Shown: piece by piece, positions 7,780-17,298 of the stretch
Layout: each line of letters begins with the position of its first letter
Position numbering within the stretch: the stretch's first letter is position 1
Source: Tistrella mobilis KA081020-065
Lineage (GTDB): Bacteria > Pseudomonadota > Alphaproteobacteria > Tistrellales > Tistrellaceae
Assembly (NCBI RefSeq): GCF_000264455.2
Contig: NC_017956.1
Span: forward strand, 2,029,501-2,093,500
Length of the DNA stretch: 64,000 bases
Direction: 5' to 3'
The notes under the pieces: model-generated
What the model was told of the DNA's origin: nothing
The model's database searches: none
Seen by the model: the letters and a program-made list of their open reading frames with translations, nothing else
Position numbers and translations under genes: made by a program

Positions 7780-9972
7780 TTGGTCGCCGGACCTGCTTCC
7801 ACCCGCCGCCGCTCCACGCTCGATCGCCTGCGCGCCGATCTTCTGGCCGCAGCCGCCGTCGTCGTGTTGAGCGCCCTGCCTGATCCGGCCCGCGCCCAGG
7901 CCCTGCCCTCTCTTGCCTCCGACGAGCCGATCCTGCTTCAGGCGGATGAGGTGGAGTATGCGCGCGAGCTGGAGCTTGTGGTCGCGCGCGGTAATGTCGA
8001 GGTCGCCCAGGGCGACCGGATCGTCAGGGCCGACAGCCTGACCTACAACCGGCGCGACGGTATCGTCACGGCGCAGGGCAATGTGGCGATGGTCGAGCCC
8101 GACGGCTCGGTCATGTTCGCAAGCTATGCCCAGCTGGATGAAGGCTTCGCCAAGGGCATCGCCCGCGATCTCAAGGCCCGACTCGCCGACCAGACGCTTC
8201 TGGTTGCCGCCGGCAGCACCCGGGAAGGCCGCTTCACGCAGATGGACAAGGCGGCCTATACCGCCTGCGAACTTTGCGAAGACAAGCCCGACCGGCCGGC
8301 TCTCTGGCAGATCAAGGCCGACAAAGTCACCCATGACGAGCAGACCCGCGACATCGTTTATCGCGACGCGACGCTGGAACTGCTGGGGGTGCCGATCGCC
8401 TACACGCCCTATTTCAGCCATCCGGACCCGACGGTCGATCGCCGCAGCGGCGTGCTGGCGCCGACCTATCGCTCGAACAGCACGCTCGGCAGCCGGATCG
8501 ACATCCCCTACTACATCGTGATCGATCCCGCGACCGATGCCACGGTCACGCCGATGTGGACCACCGACCAGGGTGCAGGCCTCAGTGCCGAATACCGGCG
8601 GGCCCTGGATAACGGGGCCTATGCGCTGGAAGGCATGATCGCCGAGGCAACGGACGATGTCGCGCGCGACAATGTCCGCGGCTACATCGCCGGCCGCGGG
8701 CGTTTCGACCTGACCGATACGTGGCGCTGGGGTTTTGACGGCATATGGGCCGGCGACGACACGGTGCTGCGCGTCTACGACATTACCAACCGTGAGACCC
8801 TGACCTCTACCCTTTACGCCGAAGAGCTGAACGGCCGGGACTATGCTCAGATTGCCGGCTACTGGTTCCAGGGCCTCCGCAGCACGCAGCGGCAATCGGA
8901 GCTGCCGACAGCCCTGCCGATGGCGCAATGGAGCCGCCTCGGCGCGCCCGGCATGGCCCCGCTGGGTGGTCAGTGGCGGATGGAATCGAGCTTTGCCGGC
9001 CTGTCGCGTCAGGACGGGACCGACAGCTACCGCGCCACGGTGGGCGGCGGGTGGAACCGCAGCTATATCGGCAGCGAAGGCGGGGTGTACACGCTGACCG
9101 CCAATCTGCGGGGTGACGGCTATGTGGTCGATGACCTGACCGATGACGGCCGCAGCTTCAATGGCACCGCCGGCCGTATCCTGCCCGAGATTGCGCTGGA
9201 CTGGCGCCTGCCGATGGTTCGCTCCGACGGCGAGACCCGGCAGATGATCGAACCGATCGTGATGGGGGTGATCAGCCCCTATGGCGGCAATTCGTGGAAG
9301 ATCCCCAACGAAGACAGCCGCGATTTCGAGTTCGACGAGACCAACCTGTTCTCGACCCAGCGCTTCTCAGGCTATGACCGCGTCGAAGGCGGGCCGCGGG
9401 TCAGCTACGGCCTGCGGGTCGGCCATTATACCGGCGATGGCGGACAGATCACCGGTCTGGTGGGTCAGTCGCTCAGGGCCAGGGCCGACGACACCTTCGC
9501 GCCCGGCAGCGGGCTTGAGGACAAGGTTTCCGATTATGTGGGCCGGGTGGTAGTCACGCCGAACCCGAACCTCGATCTCTATTACCGGTTCCGCTTCGAC
9601 AAGGACACCTTCGAACCTCGCCGCACCGACCTGGGCGCGGCCTGGATCGTCGATCGGGCGAGTTTTGATCTGTCCTATACGCTCCTTAGGGCCGATGAGC
9701 GCGAAGTCACAGAGGATTACACCGACCGCGAAGAGGTGTATTTCAGCGCCGGCTACGATATTACGGACGACTTCAAGATCTTCGGCAGCCTGCGCCGCGA
9801 TCTGGAGAATGACCGCTCGATCAATCATGGGGCGGGCTTCGCCGTCGATCTCGACAACTGCCTCTACATCGTCTCCGAAGTCCGGCGCAGCTTCTCGCGC
9901 GACCGCGACATCCAGCCGTCGACCGATGTGCTGGTCCGTGTGGTGCTGCGCACCCTGGGCGGAACCTACTGA
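7780..9972 (+). CDS. lptD: LPS-assembly outer membrane protein LptD
   Basis: This 730-residue protein is the outer-membrane beta-barrel that inserts LPS into the outer leaflet. After a signal region (about 1-40, ending near RAQA) comes the OstA/LptA-like jellyroll with LLQADEVEYARELELVVARG. A long barrel of aromatic, alternating strands then runs to a C-terminus ending in Tyr. Only three mature cysteines are evident: the pair in YTACELC and one in DNCLYIV, against four in the E. coli protein. The start is TTG at 7780, two bases after the lptG stop, with GGAGG about 10 nt upstream. surA follows, fitting the shared envelope role. Confidence 0.93.
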   Translation: MVAGPASTRRRSTLDRLRADLLAAAAVVVLSALPDPARAQALPSLASDEPILLQADEVEYARELELVVARGNVEVAQGDRIVRADSLTYNRRDGIVTAQGNVAMVEPDGSVMFASYAQLDEGFAKGIARDLKARLADQTLLVAAGSTREGRFTQMDKAAYTACELCEDKPDRPALWQIKADKVTHDEQTRDIVYRDATLELLGVPIAYTPYFSHPDPTVDRRSGVLAPTYRSNSTLGSRIDIPYYIVIDPATDATVTPMWTTDQGAGLSAEYRRALDNGAYALEGMIAEATDDVARDNVRGYIAGRGRFDLTDTWRWGFDGIWAGDDTVLRVYDITNRETLTSTLYAEELNGRDYAQIAGYWFQGLRSTQRQSELPTALPMAQWSRLGAPGMAPLGGQWRMESSFAGLSRQDGTDSYRATVGGGWNRSYIGSEGGVYTLTANLRGDGYVVDDLTDDGRSFNGTAGRILPEIALDWRLPMVRSDGETRQMIEPIVMGVISPYGGNSWKIPNEDSRDFEFDETNLFSTQRFSGYDRVEGGPRVSYGLRVGHYTGDGGQITGLVGQSLRARADDTFAPGSGLEDKVSDYVGRVVVTPNPNLDLYYRFRFDKDTFEPRRTDLGAAWIVDRASFDLSYTLLRADEREVTEDYTDREEVYFSAGYDITDDFKIFGSLRRDLENDRSINHGAGFAVDLDNCLYIVSEVRRSFSRDRDIQPSTDVLVRVVLRTLGGTY

Positions 9973-10003
9973 CATGCACACGAACGAGCACAGAGGACGT
10001 TCG

Positions 10004-11284
10004 ATGAAGCCCTTGCGCATTCTGCTCCTGGCCGCCTTCGCCGGTACCACCGCATTGGGCGGAGTGGTGGCGACTGGGCCCGGCACGGCGCTCGCGCAGA
10101 CGGCGGGCCGGGTCGCGGCCGTCGTCAATGACGATATCGTCTCGGTGTTCGATCTGACTGCCCGGATGGACATGGTCATCAAGACCTCTCAGTTGCCGGA
10201 TGATCAGCAGACCCGTCAGCGCCTGGCACCGCAGATTCTCCGCCAGCTGATCGACGAACGTCTGCAGCTGCAGGCGGCTCGCCGGCTGGGCCTGAACGTC
10301 ACCGCCGATGAACTGTCGCGCGCCGAGGCGCAGATCGAGACCCGCAACAACTTCGCGCCCGGCACCCTGGAACAGGGGCTGCGGGCTCAGGGTATCGTGC
10401 CCGCCACAGTGATCGACCGTCTGCGCTCGGAAATCGCGTGGGAAAAGGTAGTGGCCCGCGAGGTGCGGCCGCGGATCGTGGTTGGTGAAGATGAAATCAA
10501 TGCGGTGCTGGATCGCATCCGCGCCAATGCCGGCCAGACCGAATACCGCGTGCTCGAAATCGTGCTGAGCGTGCCCGACCCGCAACGCGAGGCCGAGGTG
10601 CGCCAGAATGCCGAGCGGCTGCTTGAACAGCTGAAGGCAGGTGCGCCCTTCACGGCGCTGGCCCGCGAGTTTTCCGACGGCGTCACCGCCCAGCAGTCGG
10701 GCGATGTCGGCTGGGTTCTGCCCGGTCAGCTGTCGCCGGAGATCGACGCCTTCCTTGCCAATGCCCAGGCCGGCAGCGTATCGACGCCCATCCGTACGCC
10801 CGAGGGCTATCACATCGTGGCGGTCGCCGACACCCGCAAGGTGACGGGCGGCGACGCCTCACAGATCGAGATCGCGCTGAAACAGATTGCGCTTGAAACC
10901 GGTGACGATCCGGCAGCCCAGCGGGCCGCCACCGAGCGGCTGCAATCGGCCACGGCCGATCTCGCCTCCTGCGAGGCCGTGGACGGCATCGCCAAGGAGC
11001 TGGGCGCCGATCCGACCACCGATCTCGGCCGGCTGAAGGTCGGCGATCTGGCTCCGGCGCTGCGTCAGGCGGTGATCAATCTGGGCCCCGGCGAGGTTTC
11101 CGGGCCGATTACCGGTGGTGGCATGGTGCGGGTGTTCGTGGTCTGCGACCGCAGTGGCGACATCGCCGGGCTTCCGGACCGCGATACCATTCGCGAGGCG
11201 CTGATCCGCCAGCGGCTCGACACGATGGCCCAGCGCCATCTGCACGATCTTCGCCGCCAGGCGTTCATCGATGTCCGCGTCTGA
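10004..11284 (+). CDS. surA: periplasmic peptidyl-prolyl isomerase/chaperone SurA
   Basis: This protein of 426 residues has a Sec signal peptide ending near LAQTAG. A SurA N-domain (about 35-160) includes NDDIVSVFDLTARMDM, and a parvulin domain (about 170-275) has QQSGDVGWVLPGQLSPE and PIRTPEGYHIV. A second, less conserved PPIase-like part follows. SurA escorts unfolded outer-membrane proteins, LptD among them, to the BAM complex. The start at 10004 follows AGAGGA and a signal-peptide n-region. A 14-nt overlap with pdxA at the 3' end suggests one transcript. Confidence 0.93.
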   Translation: MKPLRILLLAAFAGTTALGGVVATGPGTALAQTAGRVAAVVNDDIVSVFDLTARMDMVIKTSQLPDDQQTRQRLAPQILRQLIDERLQLQAARRLGLNVTADELSRAEAQIETRNNFAPGTLEQGLRAQGIVPATVIDRLRSEIAWEKVVAREVRPRIVVGEDEINAVLDRIRANAGQTEYRVLEIVLSVPDPQREAEVRQNAERLLEQLKAGAPFTALAREFSDGVTAQQSGDVGWVLPGQLSPEIDAFLANAQAGSVSTPIRTPEGYHIVAVADTRKVTGGDASQIEIALKQIALETGDDPAAQRAATERLQSATADLASCEAVDGIAKELGADPTTDLGRLKVGDLAPALRQAVINLGPGEVSGPITGGGMVRVFVVCDRSGDIAGLPDRDTIREALIRQRLDTMAQRHLHDLRRQAFIDVRV

Positions 11285-12305
11285 CGATGCAGCACGGCGG
11301 CCGCTGGCCGTCACCATGGGAGAGCCGGCCGGCATCGGCGGCGAGCTGACCCTCGCCGCCTGGATGCGCCGGGCGGATCTCGCCCTGCCCGCCTTCCTGG
11401 CCATCGACGATCCCGACCGGCTGGCCGGGATTGCACGCAAGCTTGGATGGACGGTGCCGATCCGCGAGATTGCGTCGGCCGGCGACGCGCTGACGGCTTT
11501 CGACGACGCCCTGCCGGTTCTGCCCGTCCGGCTGCCCTCGCCTGCCACCCCGGGGCGCCCGGATCCCGCCCATGCCGGGGCAGTGGTCGAGGCACTCGAC
11601 CGTGCGGTCGACCTTGCCATGGCGGGCGCGATCGATGGCGTGGTGACCAATCCGATCCAGAAGAAGACCCTCTACGACGCGGGCTTTCCTTATCCCGGCC
11701 ATACCGAATACCTCGCCGCCCGCTGTGGTGGCGGCATGCGGCCGGTCATGATGATCGCAAGCCCGGCCATCCGGGTCGTGCCTGTGACCATTCACGAGGC
11801 CCTGATCCGGGCAGTGGCCCTGCTGACGCCCGACCTGATTGTCGAGACCGCCACCATCACCGCCGAGGCGCTGCGCCGGGATTTCGGCATCGCTCGGCCT
11901 CGGCTCGCCCTTGCCGGCGTCAACCCGCATGCAGGCGAAGACGGCACGCTTGGCCGGGAGGATATCGAGATCGTCGCCCCGGCAATCGAACGGCTGAAGG
12001 CAGCCGGCATCGATGCCAGGGGGCCGCTGCCGGCCGATACCCTCTTTCACGAAGAGGCCCGGGCGGGCTATGACACGGTTCTGGGCATGTATCACGATCA
12101 GGTGCTGATCCCGGCCAAGACCCTGGACTTCCATGGCGGTGTCAACGTGACGCTGGGCCTGCCGATTGTGCGGACCTCGCCCGATCACGGCACGGCGCTC
12201 GATCTGGCGGGCCGCGGCACGGCCCGTGTCGACAGCCTGATCGCCGCCATCCGCCTCGCCGGCACCATGGCTGCCGCCCGGCGCCGTGTCTCCCCTTCTG
12301 CCTGA
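11271..12305 (+). CDS. pdxA: 4-hydroxythreonine-4-phosphate dehydrogenase
   Basis: This 344-residue enzyme oxidises 4-phosphohydroxy-L-threonine in the DXP-dependent vitamin B6 pathway. Family landmarks are VTMGEPAGIGGE at the N-terminus, the substrate/metal histidine segment PGHTEYLAARCGGG, GVNPHAGEDG, GMYHDQVLIPAK and the C-terminal TSPDHGTALDLAG. The metal-binding histidines are retained. The ATG lies within the last codons of surA (14-nt overlap). The surA-pdxA-rsmA order is widely conserved in Gram-negative bacteria. Confidence 0.95.
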   Translation: MSASDDAARRPLAVTMGEPAGIGGELTLAAWMRRADLALPAFLAIDDPDRLAGIARKLGWTVPIREIASAGDALTAFDDALPVLPVRLPSPATPGRPDPAHAGAVVEALDRAVDLAMAGAIDGVVTNPIQKKTLYDAGFPYPGHTEYLAARCGGGMRPVMMIASPAIRVVPVTIHEALIRAVALLTPDLIVETATITAEALRRDFGIARPRLALAGVNPHAGEDGTLGREDIEIVAPAIERLKAAGIDARGPLPADTLFHEEARAGYDTVLGMYHDQVLIPAKTLDFHGGVNVTLGLPIVRTSPDHGTALDLAGRGTARVDSLIAAIRLAGTMAAARRRVSPSA

Positions 12306-12319
12306 ATTACAGAGCCCTC

Positions 12320-13228
12320 ATGACCTCCACGCCTCCGGCTGACACCGCTGCGATGCGCGATCCGACATCGGCGCTCGACGCCCTGCCCCCGCTCCGGGAC
12401 GTGATCGCGGCCGCGGGCCTCGATGCACGGAAATCGCTCGGCCAGCACTTCCTCCTCGACCTCAACCTGACCCGCCGGATCGCGAAGCTTGCAGAGGGGC
12501 GGGACGGGGTTGCCGGTCGTACGGTCATCGAGGTCGGCCCGGGGCCGGGTGGCCTGACCCGCGGTCTGCTCGCCGGCCCTGCCGCCCGCGTGATCGCGAT
12601 CGAGCGCGACAGCCGGGCCGTTCAGGCGTTGCAGCCGCTGATCGAGGTCTGTCCCGGCCGCTTCTCGATCATCGAAGCCGACGCCTTGACGATAGACCCC
12701 GGCAAGCTGCTCGACGAGGTTGGTGACGACGGTCGGTGCTGGATCGCCTCCAACCTGCCCTACAACATCTCCACGCAGTTGACCGTGCAGTGGGCCGAGC
12801 GTCCGGAACGCATCGCCGGCATGGTGCTGATGTACCAGAAGGAGGTCGCCGACCGGCTGACCGCCCGTCCGGGCAGCAAGGATTACGGCCGGCTGTCGGT
12901 GTTGGCCCAATGGCGCTTCAGCATCCACAAGGGCTTCGATATCGGCCCGCGTGCCTTCACGCCCCCGCCCAAGGTGACCTCGACCGTGCTGGTCTTCGAG
13001 ACCCGTCCCGAACCGCTGGCGCCTGCAGATCTGAAAGCGTTGTCGACGGTCACCGCTGCTGCTTTCGGCCAGCGGAGGAAGATGCTGCGACAGAGCCTGA
13101 AAGCACTTGGCGAGGCAGAAGGGCTCCTTGCTGCCGCTGATATCGATCCGACCCGCCGGGCAGAGACGGTGCCGGTAGAAGGCTTCTGCGCCCTGGCACG
13201 GGCCCTTACAGCGCGCAACACGCCTTGA
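12320..13228 (+). CDS. rsmA: 16S rRNA (adenine(1518)-N(6)/adenine(1519)-N(6))-dimethyltransferase
   Basis: This 302-residue KsgA/RsmA enzyme dimethylates two adjacent adenines near the 3' end of 16S rRNA using SAM. The signature KSLGQHFLLD opens the domain, followed by the SAM-binding loop VIEVGPGPGGLTR and the catalytic SNLPYNIST motif (N-L-P-Y). The C-terminal helical part contains FGQRRKMLRQSLK, as expected. It starts 14 nt after pdxA and probably closes the lptF-rsmA transcription unit. Confidence 0.96.
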   Translation: MTSTPPADTAAMRDPTSALDALPPLRDVIAAAGLDARKSLGQHFLLDLNLTRRIAKLAEGRDGVAGRTVIEVGPGPGGLTRGLLAGPAARVIAIERDSRAVQALQPLIEVCPGRFSIIEADALTIDPGKLLDEVGDDGRCWIASNLPYNISTQLTVQWAERPERIAGMVLMYQKEVADRLTARPGSKDYGRLSVLAQWRFSIHKGFDIGPRAFTPPPKVTSTVLVFETRPEPLAPADLKALSTVTAAAFGQRRKMLRQSLKALGEAEGLLAAADIDPTRRAETVPVEGFCALARALTARNTP

Positions 13229-13328
13229 GGACATGATCGATTTACACCGTCGACGATCTTGAACGGCTCGCGACGGCGCCCGACATTGGCATCGGCCACG
13301 TCCGGCCTCCCTCTCGACCGGAGACCGC

Positions 13329-14318
13329 ATGACCTATCTTCTGCTCGCTGCCGGCCTTGGACTTTTGTTCCTGGGTGGCGAACTGCTGGTGCGCGGAGCC
13401 GTCGGTACCGCTACACGTCTCGGCGTCTCTCCCATGGTGATCGGCCTGACGCTGGTCGGCTTCGGCACCTCGACCCCCGAACTGGTGGCCAGTCTTCAGG
13501 CCGCCCTTGCCGGGGCTCCGGGTATCGCAATCGGCAATGTGGTCGGCAGCAATCTTGCCAACATCCTGCTCATCCTCGGTGTCTCGGGGCTGATCCTGCC
13601 GGTGGTCGTGAACCCGTCCGCCTTTCGCCGCGACGGTACCGCGCTCGCCCTCGCCACCATCGCCTTCATCGTCGCCTGCCTTGGCGGCGAGCTTGGCCGG
13701 ATTGCCGGCGTGCTTTTTCTCGTTGGCCTCGTCGGCTACACGCTGTTCAGCTACATCTCCGACCGGCGGAGCAACGACGCTGCAGCCCGCATGCATGCAG
13801 CCGAGGCGGATTTCGTCTCGGAAGAGCCGCAGGTGAAAGCCATGAGCCTGCCCAAGGGCCTGCTGATCACCGCGATCGGCATCGCGGGCGTCATGCTCGG
13901 GGCCAATTTTCTGGTCGGCTCGGCGGTGGAGATCGCCCGCGAATACGGCATGTCGGAAGCCGTCATCGGCCTCACCCTGGTCGCCGTCGGTACGTCGCTG
14001 CCCGAGCTGGTCACCTCGGTGATGGCCGCGATCCGCCGCCATGGCGACGTCGCCTTCGGCAACGTCATCGGCAGCAATATTTTCAACATCCTGGGCATCG
14101 CCGGCGTGACGGCCCTGGTCAAGCCGATCGCGATTCCGGCCGAGGTGCTGGCACTGGATCTCTGGGCGATGGCCGGGGCTACGGCCCTGCTGCTGTTCTT
14201 CGCCTGGACAGGTTGGCGCATCGGACGCCGGGAATCCGGCATCTTCCTTGCAGCCTACCTGGTCTATCTGGCGGCCCAGCTCTCACCCGGCATCCGCGGG
14301 GCGCTGGGGCTCGCCTGA
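13329..14318 (+). CDS. calcium/sodium antiporter (CaCA family, YrbG-like)
   Basis: This 329-residue polytopic membrane protein has the two inverted alpha-repeats of the Ca2+:cation antiporter family. The first is VIGLTLVGFGTSTPELVASL with GNVVGSNLANILLILG. The second is VIGLTLVAVGTSLPELVTS with GNVIGSNIFNILGIAG. The glutamates in the two S/T-x-PE motifs bind the exchanged ions. About ten membrane helices are split by a short polar loop near residues 140-170. It is convergent with gmk, with 29 nt between the stops. Confidence 0.92.
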   Translation: MTYLLLAAGLGLLFLGGELLVRGAVGTATRLGVSPMVIGLTLVGFGTSTPELVASLQAALAGAPGIAIGNVVGSNLANILLILGVSGLILPVVVNPSAFRRDGTALALATIAFIVACLGGELGRIAGVLFLVGLVGYTLFSYISDRRSNDAAARMHAAEADFVSEEPQVKAMSLPKGLLITAIGIAGVMLGANFLVGSAVEIAREYGMSEAVIGLTLVAVGTSLPELVTSVMAAIRRHGDVAFGNVIGSNIFNILGIAGVTALVKPIAIPAEVLALDLWAMAGATALLLFFAWTGWRIGRRESGIFLAAYLVYLAAQLSPGIRGALGLA

Positions 14319-14347
14319 CATGCGTCGGGTTGCCGGACCGCCTCTCC

Positions 14348-15022
14348 TCAGCGGCCGGCACCTTCGCGCATCGCGTTCACGAAACCGCTGAGGCCGAGCC
14401 GCCGCCGGCGCCGCAGGCGCTCAGCCCTGAGGATCGCTTCCAGATCCGCCAGGGTACGGTCGACATCCTCGTTGACCAGCACATAGTCGTATTCGGCGTA
14501 GTGGCTCATCTCATCCGCCGCCTTGGCCATGCGCTTGGCCACCACCTCGGCGCTGTCCTGAGCCCGGGTGGTCAGGCGGCGCTCCAGTTCGGCGATCGAG
14601 GGCGGCAGGATGAAGACGGTCACAAGATCGTCGCGCGCCCGGTCGGCCAGCTGCTGGGTGCCCTGCCAGTCGATGTCGAACAGAACGTCGCGGCCGTCGG
14701 CCAGGGTCGCCTCCACCGCGGCCCGGGGTGTGCCATAGCTGTTTTCGAATACGGTCGCATGCTCAAGAAGCGCCTCTTCGGCCACCATGCGATCGAAACT
14801 CGGGCGATCGATGAAGTGATAGTCGACGCCGTCCACCTCGCCCGGGCGCATCGGCCGGGTGGTCACCGAGACCGACAGCGTGATGTCGTCATCCTGCGAG
14901 AGCAGGCGGCGCGACAACGTGGTCTTGCCGGCCCCCGAAGGCGAGGAGAGCACCAGCATCAGACCACGCCGGCGATCATGAGGGGCGCGGCGTGCAGCGG
15001 TGGCGTCGGTCATCGGCAGCAT
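14348..15022 (-). CDS. gmk: guanylate kinase
   Basis: This protein of about 224 residues converts GMP to GDP with ATP. The P-loop SPSGAGKT lies at about 27-34. GMP-binding segments include VSVTTRPMRPGEVDGVDYHF, ENSYGTP and FDIDWQGTQQL. The start at 15022 (an alternative lies at 15013) is preferred to the longer frame reaching 15106, which enters yicC. The C-terminus carries a short basic run (RLRRRRRLG). It lies directly downstream of yicC on the same strand, a pairing common in bacteria. Confidence 0.94.
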   Translation of the reverse strand: MLPMTDATAARRAPHDRRRGLMLVLSSPSGAGKTTLSRRLLSQDDDITLSVSVTTRPMRPGEVDGVDYHFIDRPSFDRMVAEEALLEHATVFENSYGTPRAAVEATLADGRDVLFDIDWQGTQQLADRARDDLVTVFILPPSIAELERRLTTRAQDSAEVVAKRMAKAADEMSHYAEYDYVLVNEDVDRTLADLEAILRAERLRRRRRLGLSGFVNAMREGAGR

Positions 15023-15050
15023 GGTCCCTGAGAGGCGGTGATGTCGAAGC

Positions 15051-15947
15051 TCATTCGACGTTCTGGATCTGCTCGCGGAGCTGATCGATCCGGGTCTTGA
15101 GGGCAAGGCCGATCCGGGTCAGCGCCGTGTCGGAAGATTTCGAGCACAGCGTATTGGCCTCGCGATTGAATTCCTGCGCCAGGAAGTCGAGCTGGCGCCC
15201 GACCGGTTCGTCTGCGGCCATCAGCTCCCGCGCCTGGGCGACATGGGCGACCAGACGGTCCAGCTCTTCGCGGATATCGGCCTTGGCGGCCAGCATTGCG
15301 GCTTCCTGGACGATCCGGTCTTCGGCAGCACCCGCGCGGTCCTGCAGCAGGCTGCGGAGCTGTTCTTCCAGCCGGGCACGGATGGTCGCAGGCTGGGTGG
15401 CGGCCAGGCCGGCAGCCTCGGTCACCAGCCCCTCGATCGCATCGACATGTTCGGTCAGCAACCGGGTCAGAGCCGCCCCTTCCTGGGCGCGGGCAATGAC
15501 CAGGCGATCGAAGGCGGCGATCAGGCTCTCGGTCATCGCATGCTCGCGCGCCGCCCGAACGGCCTCGCTCTCCTCCTGCTCCACCATCTGCAGCAGGCCG
15601 GGCACCCGCAGCAGACCGTCGAGCCGCGGCACCTTCGCCTTGGGAAAGCGCCGCTGAAGCTCGGTCAGAACCTCGCCCAGCCCATCGGCGACCTCTGGAT
15701 CGATGCGAAGACGCGCGCCCCGGGCATGGGTCACCAGGCCCAGCTGCACGCTGACATGACCACGGCGGATACGGTCCTGGGCGACCTTGCGCACGACCGG
15801 TTCCAGCTGGTCGAAACCGGGCGCCAGCCGGATCCGCAGGTCCAGCCCGCGGCCGTTGACGCTCTTGACTTCCCAGTTCCAGCCATAGCGGGCATCGCCT
15901 GCATCGGCGCGGGCGAATCCTGTCATGCTGGCAAGCGCCATGGCCAA
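15051..15947 (-). CDS. yicC: YicC/YloC family endoribonuclease
   Basis: This 298-residue protein opens with the family hallmark MALASMTGFARADA, followed by WEVKSVNGRGLDLRIRL. It closes with the conserved C-terminal domain FLAQEFNREANTLCSKSSD and the ending LREQIQNVE. YicC proteins are endoribonucleases implicated in small-RNA turnover in E. coli. It is followed 28 nt later by gmk, so the two are likely co-transcribed. An ATG two codons after the given start is equally possible. Confidence 0.93.
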   Translation of the reverse strand: MAMALASMTGFARADAGDARYGWNWEVKSVNGRGLDLRIRLAPGFDQLEPVVRKVAQDRIRRGHVSVQLGLVTHARGARLRIDPEVADGLGEVLTELQRRFPKAKVPRLDGLLRVPGLLQMVEQEESEAVRAAREHAMTESLIAAFDRLVIARAQEGAALTRLLTEHVDAIEGLVTEAAGLAATQPATIRARLEEQLRSLLQDRAGAAEDRIVQEAAMLAAKADIREELDRLVAHVAQARELMAADEPVGRQLDFLAQEFNREANTLCSKSSDTALTRIGLALKTRIDQLREQIQNVE

Positions 15948-16102
15948 TCTCCCGAGGATGAGCGATGATCAGGGGCGGGTCGGACGGGCGGACTATACGA
16001 ACCCGCCCCGCCCCCGCCAAGCCTCGGATCACCATCCGGGTCTGATCACGTCACAGTCTCCGACGCTGCCCGTCGGATGTCCACCAGGACCACCCGCGTC
16101 CC

Positions 16103-16876
16103 ATGACCGCATCCCCCACGCCCCGCCATATCGCGATCACTGGCGCGTCCAGCGGCCTGGGCGCCGCCCTGGCCCTGGAATATGCCGGGCCGGGCATCCG
16201 GCTTTCCCTGCACGGGCGCGACATGGACCGCACGGAAGCCGTGGCGGCGGCCGCCCGCAGCCGAGGTGCCGAGGTGGATGTGGCGCGGTTCGACGTCACC
16301 GATGCCGATGCCGTCGCAGCCTGGGTGACCGCGATCGGCGCACGCGCCCCCCTCGACCTGATGATCGCCAATGCCGGCATCTCAGGCAATGAAACCGGCA
16401 GCGGCGGCGCCGTTTCGGCAGAGGTCACAAGGGCGATCTTCGCGGTCAATGTCGACGGCGTGGTCAACACCGTACTGCCCGCAGCCGAACTGATGCTGGG
16501 TCGCGGGCGGGGAGCGATCGCCATCGTCGCCAGTCTCGCCGGCTATCGCGGTCAGCCGGGGGCCCCGGCCTATGCCGCCTCCAAGGCGGCGGTGAAGGCC
16601 TGGGGCGAGGGGCTGCGTCCGCGCCTTGCCCATGGCGGGCTGCGGGTCTCTGTCGTCTGCCCGGGATTCGTGCGCACGCCCATGACTGCCCGCAACCGCT
16701 TTCCGATGCCCTTCCTGATGGATGCCGACCGGGCAGCGCGGATCATCCGCCGCGGGCTCGATCGCAACCGGGCGCGCATCGCCTTTCCCTGGCAGCTTGC
16801 CGCCCTCTGCTGGCTGCTCGCCGCCCTGCCGGCCGCCTGGGCGGACCGGCTGCTCGGCAGCCTGCCCGGAAAGTGA
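16103..16876 (+). CDS. SDR family NAD(P)-dependent oxidoreductase
   Basis: This 257-residue short-chain dehydrogenase has the cofactor motif ITGASSGLGAALALEY, the structural motif IANAGIS and the catalytic pair in YAASKAA (Tyr and Lys), with Ser in IVASLAGY upstream. The last 30 residues are hydrophobic (AALCWLLAALPAAWADRLLG), which suggests peripheral membrane contact. The substrate cannot be deduced. It is divergent from yicC and sits just before the cobalamin riboswitch, with no obvious tie to either. Confidence 0.85.
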   Translation: MTASPTPRHIAITGASSGLGAALALEYAGPGIRLSLHGRDMDRTEAVAAAARSRGAEVDVARFDVTDADAVAAWVTAIGARAPLDLMIANAGISGNETGSGGAVSAEVTRAIFAVNVDGVVNTVLPAAELMLGRGRGAIAIVASLAGYRGQPGAPAYAASKAAVKAWGEGLRPRLAHGGLRVSVVCPGFVRTPMTARNRFPMPFLMDADRAARIIRRGLDRNRARIAFPWQLAALCWLLAALPAAWADRLLGSLPGK

Positions 16877-16959
16877 TGGCCGCCACGTCGGGCCCGTGAA
16901 AACACGCGAATGTCACATCGCACTTGCCAGAAGGGCGATCTCCGCGCCAGGATGTCGCC

Positions 16960-17150
16960 ACTGACGGTGTCCTGCGGTCGTTCCGCGGGATGAAAAGGGA
17001 ATGCGGTGCGCCGGTGGAATAGTCCGGCAATTCCGCGGCTGCCCCCGCAACTGTAAGCGGAGAGTGCCCCGTCTCGAAACCACTGGCCCCGACGGGGGCC
17101 GGGAAGGTGACGGTGGTGCGACGACCCGCGAGCCAGGAGACCTGCCGTCA
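16960..17150 (+). ncRNA. cobalamin (AdoCbl) riboswitch
   Basis: The leader shows the classical conserved blocks in order: the core GGGATGAAAAGGGAATGCGG (about 16987-17006), the CCCCCGCAACTGTAAGCGG block (17042-17060), a GC-rich peripheral hairpin near 17083-17101, GGGAAGG (17101-17107) and the B12 box GAGCCAGGAGACCTGCC (17130-17146). It lies about 150 nt before btuB in the same orientation. Binding of adenosylcobalamin would be expected to shut off expression of the five-gene uptake operon. The 5' limit is approximate, and the expression platform between 17150 and the btuB start is not resolved by eye. Confidence 0.96.
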
Positions 17151-17298
17151 TTCGCGGTCACGGGCGAGCACGTCGGGCGGGGTGTACCGATGGGTTCTGC
17201 AAGCGGTGGCGGCGCGGCATGAAGATCCCATAGGCCCCCAAGGCTTCCCTCTTCCCGCCCCGACCAGCCACCCTGCCGGCCTCGTTCGCAGTGACCGC

